In this document: one piece after another, positions 6,401 to 10,361 of the stretch
How positions within the stretch are numbered: the stretch's first letter is position 1
How the letters are laid out: the number at the start of each line of letters is the position of its first letter
Assembly: GCA_030631725.1 (NCBI GenBank)
Contig: DAOVKO010000052.1
Coordinates: 1-10,361, forward strand
Source of the DNA: Actinomycetes bacterium
Lineage (GTDB): Bacteria; Planctomycetota; Phycisphaerae; JAACET01
DNA: 10,361 nucleotides
Direction: 5' to 3'
Notes under the pieces: model-generated
Told to the model about the DNA's origin: nothing
Seen by the model: only the letters and a program-made list of their open reading frames with translations
The model's database searches: none
Program-made: the position numbers and the translations under genes

Positions 6401-7480
6401 TCAGGTTTTGACTGAATCCAGGACCAATACAGCCAAGGGCCCGAACATGAAGACCGGCAGCCAGGCGGCCAAGAGGGGTTTTTCTGCGCCTAACTGCTGA
6501 GCGGCAAAGGCCAAGCCGAAGGCGCCGACAATAACCGCCAGGCCTTTGACCATCTGCAGGAACACGCTCTTGGGCTCACGACTGACGATCAGGGGGGCAG
6601 CCAAGAGCAGAATGATAACGTTGATGACGGGATTGGTGAACCTGAAATGTTTTTCCATCTCCAAAGTCGGCCCCATCCGCCGGCGAATGTAGTCCTGCTG
6701 CGACATGGCTACCAGACGTGAAGTAGATTGAAATTTGAGATAGGTGCTGGAATTTCTCAGGGAGAGCTCGCGGGGGCTCAAATCCGTGGGATAAAAAACG
6801 TCCGTTTTGCTCACTTGCGGAGTTTGCCCAGCGGAGAGGATCTGGAGTGAATCGGCCTGGTCCATACGCCAGGCTTTTCCGTCCCACGAAGCCTGCGGGC
6901 TGTATTGCAGCGAGGTCATGCGGCCGAGATCGTCCCGCCTTATCAGAAAGGCCTCGGTCATGGTGGCCTGGGAGACATCGAGGCCGCCGAGCAGCAGGGT
7001 GTTGGACTGATCGTTCTGCAACTCGACCGACATAATCATGTCGCCGGCAGCGTTTTCCTGCTTGCGCACCAGCTTATCGGCAATTCGGGGAATAACCAAT
7101 TCCTGGTTAACAATAAGCAGAGCGTTGAGCAGGATACCCACCAGGACTACGGGCCAGAGCAGCCGATGCAAACTGATGCCCGAACTGAGAAGGACCACCG
7201 TTTCGTTGGCCCGGCGAATACGAAAGAGGGTAAAGAGGGCGGCGAAAACCACAATGGGACCGGCAAACTCCTGGTAGTACTGGAAGAGGTGATATGCATA
7301 ATAGCTGAGCATGTTCTGGACCACCTGGCCGGCCGGCAGCATGCTTTCCGTGAATTCGTCAATCTGGGTGAATAAATCAACGACGATGCGCAGTCCCACG
7401 AACACCGCAAAAATGACCACATAACTGAAAAGCATATTGCGGATGACGTAACGATCTAGGATGTGGCCTATCTTATACAT
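6401..7480 (-). CDS. lptG: LPS export ABC transporter permease LptG (YjgQ family)
   Basis: The 359-residue product is of normal LptG length. With LptF and the LptB ATPase (not in the window) it would extract lipopolysaccharide from the inner membrane and pass it to the periplasmic bridge. The N-terminus ILDRYVIRNMLFSYVVIF matches the LptG opening (LDRY). Membrane segments are at about 15-37, 57-87, 105-126, 280-299, 308-330 and 337-355. The coupling-region motif RANETVVLLSSGIS is at 90-103. Residues about 130-275 form the periplasmic beta-jellyroll. The start lies 20 nt after the lptF stop on the same strand, the usual lptF-lptG order, so the two are an operon. The Shine-Dalgarno sequence is weak (TTTGAG). 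Assignment to LptG rather than LptF rests on the N-terminus, order and size. Confidence 0.93.
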   Translation of the reverse strand: MYKIGHILDRYVIRNMLFSYVVIFAVFVGLRIVVDLFTQIDEFTESMLPAGQVVQNMLSYYAYHLFQYYQEFAGPIVVFAALFTLFRIRRANETVVLLSSGISLHRLLWPVVLVGILLNALLIVNQELVIPRIADKLVRKQENAAGDMIMSVELQNDQSNTLLLGGLDVSQATMTEAFLIRRDDLGRMTSLQYSPQASWDGKAWRMDQADSLQILSAGQTPQVSKTDVFYPTDLSPRELSLRNSSTYLKFQSTSRLVAMSQQDYIRRRMGPTLEMEKHFRFTNPVINVIILLLAAPLIVSREPKSVFLQMVKGLAVIVGAFGLAFAAQQLGAEKPLLAAWLPVFMFGPLAVLVLDSVKT

Positions 7481-7500
7481 TTCTCAAAGGCAGTCCGTGA

Positions 7501-9231
7501 TTATCTTTTCAACACTTTGACCAGCAAGAACACATTGGCTGCGCTCAATAAAATCAAGCCCGTCCAGGCCACGGCCACGGCCATCCCGGTGGAGAAGACG
7601 TCCGAATCCACCATCCGCTTGCCCATGATGATAAAGAGCAAGGCCACCATAGCCGGGACCAGCGAGAGCCCCGCGGCGACGATGAACTGGCCCCTGCGGA
7701 AGATGGCCCCCAGCAAGGCTCCCAGGATGGCCAGGACCGGACAACATACGGCTATGGCCATGCGGGAGTGGATTTCCAGGGAGACCTCTTTGGAGAGTTT
7801 GGCCAGGCGTGCGATCATTTGCCGGGCAATGCCCCGAAGCCTTTTGGGCGTCGGGCGGGGAAAGTCGGCCTGCTTTATCTCTTGGACTGAGAGCCCCATA
7901 CCGCGCTGAATGATGTCCTCCGGAATGGCCAGCTGACTGATGCTAAAGTGTGTGTGTTCGAGGACGGTTTCCTGGCCAACGGCTGCGAGCTCTCTAATGT
8001 GGGCATTTCGCAGAACCATCGAAGCGGTTAGGCCCGCCGGGGCGGGCTTTGTCTGTGAGGCGGCCATACTAGCGGGTAATTCAACCAGTTCGAGGTTCAC
8101 TTGCTTCACATTTTCAAAAACGCGAACGGGCTCAGTGCCGCCGGGGAGGTATTCCTCAATGGTGGCATCTTCCAAGATGTTCCCGGCTCCCTTGATACTG
8201 AACAACGGCTTGGGTGCTGAGCCTGTGAAGCGATACCTTTCCTGCTTTGGGCCGTAAAGTTCGAAGTAGCCATACTTGGTTCGGTCTGCATGCAAGCGTT
8301 TGACCAGTTCGCTGGCAACGGCGATTCGGCGGGCCTCTTGAGCTAAATTGCGAACGGAACTGTGCCGCTCGGGGTCGTCGCCCAGGGCCATAAGATCGTC
8401 CAGACTCATAGCCGAAAAACTCTCGCTGATTTTTTGGCGAATCCTGCCGCTGAATTCCAGGCTGGCGGCCTTGTGAACGTCATACTCAGGCAGCGTGACC
8501 ACGGTGGCCTGCAAAGGCACAATGGCTATGCTGTCCAGCCGATCTGCGTTTTCGTCGGAAGAAAAAAAGCTCAAATTAGCGCTCTGGGCGGTTATTATTT
8601 GCTCGACCTGGTTGGTATCCCTGGCAAAAATGGCCACGCCTATGCCGGACAAGACATCATTGTCCGGATCAATTCGGTCAGCGTGTATGATACATCTGCG
8701 GTCGATCTGATAACGGTCCAAAGTGTAACTGCCTCTGCGGTTCAGTTGGCGGTAAACTATGTCCTTGCCGTGCCTGGCCACCAAGACTTCAAAGCGATCG
8801 AGAGCCCAATTGGGGACCAACCAGTTGGCCAGAACCACGCTCAAGATCATGGTCCCCAAGCCCAGCAGCAAAGGCACAATCAGCAGAGTCTGGATATTGA
8901 TACCGCTGGACGAGCAGGCGCTCAATTCGTTGTCAGCGGACAATCGGCCGTACACCCAGCAGCAGGCCAACATGAGCGCGAAGGGCACGGTAAAAACCAG
9001 GAAGAAGGGAAACAACAAGATGAGGATTTCCAACATCTCGGTGGCGGTGATGCCGTACCGGCCCAGGGGCTGCAGCAGGCCGCAAAGAGCCATCAGACTG
9101 GTCAGCACCGTGGCCGTCAGCAGGGCGACGAAGGATAGCTCGCGGGCAAGGTAACGGTGCAAGATGGGTACCCGCGGCCAAAGTCCGCCCAAGAACAGCC
9201 GAATTCGACTGGGAGATTTGGAAACACTCAT
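7501..9231 (-). CDS. lptF: LPS export ABC transporter permease LptF (YjgP family), enlarged
   Basis: Partner of LptG in the LptB2FG lipopolysaccharide extractor of the inner membrane. The 576-residue product has three membrane segments near the N-terminus (about 31-55, 66-93, 114-138) and three at the C-terminus (about 490-510, 515-537, 547-570), the LptF/G pattern. ILHRYLAREL at 23-32 is the LptF-type opening and GRLSADNELSACSSSGI at 95-111 is the coupling-helix motif. EIHSRMAIAVCCPVLAILGALLGA near 486-509 is also typical. The periplasmic region between segments 3 and 4 is about 350 residues, roughly twice that of E. coli LptF, whose whole length is 366. An in-frame stop a short way upstream confines the start to the ATG at 9231. 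No clear ribosome binding site is seen. Followed by lptG after 20 nt. Confidence 0.93.
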   Translation of the reverse strand: MSVSKSPSRIRLFLGGLWPRVPILHRYLARELSFVALLTATVLTSLMALCGLLQPLGRYGITATEMLEILILLFPFFLVFTVPFALMLACCWVYGRLSADNELSACSSSGINIQTLLIVPLLLGLGTMILSVVLANWLVPNWALDRFEVLVARHGKDIVYRQLNRRGSYTLDRYQIDRRCIIHADRIDPDNDVLSGIGVAIFARDTNQVEQIITAQSANLSFFSSDENADRLDSIAIVPLQATVVTLPEYDVHKAASLEFSGRIRQKISESFSAMSLDDLMALGDDPERHSSVRNLAQEARRIAVASELVKRLHADRTKYGYFELYGPKQERYRFTGSAPKPLFSIKGAGNILEDATIEEYLPGGTEPVRVFENVKQVNLELVELPASMAASQTKPAPAGLTASMVLRNAHIRELAAVGQETVLEHTHFSISQLAIPEDIIQRGMGLSVQEIKQADFPRPTPKRLRGIARQMIARLAKLSKEVSLEIHSRMAIAVCCPVLAILGALLGAIFRRGQFIVAAGLSLVPAMVALLFIIMGKRMVDSDVFSTGMAVAVAWTGLILLSAANVFLLVKVLKR

Positions 9232-9372
9232 AGGCTGGCCAAGGCTTTATGATGGCCGATCAACAGGGCACGAAGTCTTACGTCCAAAGGATTATCCTAC
9301 GACTCCTTGGACCTGCAAGCAAGCCTAAAGCCTGTTCTGCTCGCCTTGGCCGGAGCGTTCGCCTTGGTCGAG

Positions 9373-10236
9373 CTAACGCTGGGGATCAGCTTTGTTTAGC
9401 CAAAGGCGGAAGTGTTCGAGGTCCTTGGGCCAATTGTGTTGGTCGGCATAGTCGGCAAAATCATACAGCGGATAGGTTATGGTTGCACTGCGGGTCCTGC
9501 TGTAATATCCGAAACGCAGCAAGGAGAGCTGCCTCATGGCCTGGTCCCAATCCTTGCCTTCCCGCAGAGCCAACAATACAAAAAACATCCCCGTCCGATC
9601 CGCCCCGCCGTGGCAGTGCACTAGGAAAGGCGGTTCGATCTTCTCAATTTCGTCCAGCAGCTCATTCAACTGCTCACGATTGGGGTAGAGGCTGGCCAGG
9701 AAAGGCAAGTGGATAAACTCCACTTGGTTGGTCCGCACTACCTGGCGCTCGGCGGTGTACGAGGACTCATCGGTGGGGACAGCACAGAGGTTCACAACCG
9801 TTTCGATGCCCAAGCGCCGGATGAGCTGGCCGAGGTGTTCGGAAGGCATCTGCCCCGAGCGATACATGCCGGGGGCAATCGTCTCGTACAAATTGAAGTA
9901 CACGTAACGGCTGACCATGACTTGGGCGAACAAGCCGCCGGCAAGCAGACTTGCCACGAGGAAACTGATAATCGTCAGTCGTCTGGCAAAGCTGCCCGTA
10001 GGCAAGAAGAGTTTTTTGAGCAGGATGACTTCGCCGACCCGCGAGCCCTCCAGGTAATGTCCGATAACCTGCAATACATATCCAGCCAGAAAGCAGGCAA
10101 CTGCCGGCAGCCATGATTGCATAAACAGCAGGACCACGCCGACGACGGTAGCCGGTATGCCCAGGATATGGAGAAGCCGATTTGGTCCGGTCTGGTGACG
10201 CTCGAGCCAACGATCCAGTGCTTGCTTTAGATTCAT
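9373..10236 (-). CDS. Mpo1-like (DUF962) membrane domain fused to a dual-specificity/tyrosine phosphatase domain
   Basis: 287 residues in two parts. Residues 1-75 match DUF962/Mpo1-like proteins: ERHQTGPNRLLHILGIP at 12-28 and LQVIGHYLEGSR at 55-66, with His14, His23 and His60 as candidate iron ligands; the yeast family member Mpo1 is a 2-hydroxy-fatty-acid dioxygenase. Hydrophobic segments are at about 25-40, 42-59 and 88-108. Residues 120-280 are a cysteine phosphatase domain: GMYRSGQM at 123-130, IETVVNL at 144-150, and the P-loop HCHGGADRTG at 207-216 with Cys208 and Arg214. The catalytic P-loop is intact. The expected general-acid aspartate loop (FIHLPFLASLYP, 174-185) has no Asp, so activity or substrate may differ. 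AAGGA lies 10 nt before the ATG. It precedes lptF by 141 bp on the same strand. Substrate (protein, phosphoinositide-like or lipid phosphate) is unknown. Confidence 0.87.
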   Translation of the reverse strand: MNLKQALDRWLERHQTGPNRLLHILGIPATVVGVVLLFMQSWLPAVACFLAGYVLQVIGHYLEGSRVGEVILLKKLFLPTGSFARRLTIISFLVASLLAGGLFAQVMVSRYVYFNLYETIAPGMYRSGQMPSEHLGQLIRRLGIETVVNLCAVPTDESSYTAERQVVRTNQVEFIHLPFLASLYPNREQLNELLDEIEKIEPPFLVHCHGGADRTGMFFVLLALREGKDWDQAMRQLSLLRFGYYSRTRSATITYPLYDFADYADQHNWPKDLEHFRLWLNKADPQR

Positions 10237-10277
10237 GGCTATATCATCCTTCGCGGCGAACGGCAGCTAAGCGGTAA

Positions 10278-10361
10278 TTATTTCATCCCAAACATTTCTT
10301 CTTTCAGGTCAAGATAATACAGGTAATCTTCCACCTTGACGTTGGGTGGGCAGCGATGGTC
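10278..10361 (-). CDS. C-terminal end of an unidentified protein (partial)
   Basis: On the minus strand an open frame enters from the right edge and ends in TAA at 10280-10278. It gives 27 residues (starts DHRCPPNVKVEDYL, ends KEEMFGMK). The sequence is coding-like and the stop is 41 nt before the start of the DUF962-phosphatase gene, so it is probably the preceding gene of the same operon. The tail is too short to assign to a family. Confidence 0.5.
   Translation of the reverse strand, partial: DHRCPPNVKVEDYLYYLDLKEEMFGMK

Noticed and set aside
8362..9138. 258-codon plus-strand open frame
   Set aside because: It is exactly antisense to lptF, rich in Gln and His and without any recognisable domain, as expected for the shadow of a GC-rich membrane-protein gene.
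1..10361. CRISPR array, defence system, transposase, tRNA or rRNA
   Set aside because: I saw no regularly spaced repeats, no transposase or recombinase motifs, and no rRNA or tRNA-like sequence on either strand by eye.

Overview
The window looks like chromosomal DNA of a Gram-negative-type bacterium, most likely a planctomycete (Phycisphaerae-like). LptF/LptG genes point to a lipopolysaccharide-bearing outer membrane. The DUF4838 carbohydrate-active protein, the pectate-lyase-like remnant and the DUF962-phosphatase fusion are gene types I associate with Planctomycetota. The lineage call is inference; there is no rRNA or other marker here. I see no rRNA, tRNA, CRISPR array, transposase or phage gene.

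Region 1 (1-1815) is a queuosine-precursor block. queE (running off the left edge) and queC are on the minus strand, 6 bp apart. queF is divergent on the plus strand from a 128-bp intergenic region with a plausible sigma-70-like promoter. QueE makes 7-carboxy-7-deazaguanine, QueC converts it to preQ0 and QueF reduces preQ0 to preQ1. The QueD step is not in the window.

Region 2 (1816-5961) interrupts the housekeeping genes with accessory material: an AT-rich leader with a possible 39-codon ORF, a large DUF4838 glycoside-hydrolase-like gene, a decayed N-terminal fragment of a pectate-lyase-3-type beta-helix gene (amber codon plus a 1-bp frameshift), a perfect GGGGCAATTGCCCC palindrome, and a CPBP-family membrane protease gene with a PDZ domain and an unrecognised C-terminal domain. 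A 17-bp direct repeat within hairpin-forming sequence lies on each side of the protease gene. The block looks like a locus of gain and decay.

Region 3 (5962-10361) returns to housekeeping and envelope genes. A YbgC/FadM-type acyl-CoA thioesterase (plus) converges on a minus-strand run: the tail of an unidentified protein at the right edge, a Mpo1-like (DUF962)/dual-specificity-phosphatase fusion, an unusually long lptF, and lptG. LptF and LptG would form the inner-membrane permease that extracts LPS for transport to the outer membrane. The order and short gaps suggest one transcription unit read right to left.

I find no convincing new multi-gene system. The points most worth a second look are the flanking repeats, the pectate-lyase pseudogene, the protease's extra C-terminal domain, the DUF962-phosphatase fusion, the enlarged LptF and the small AT-rich ORF.
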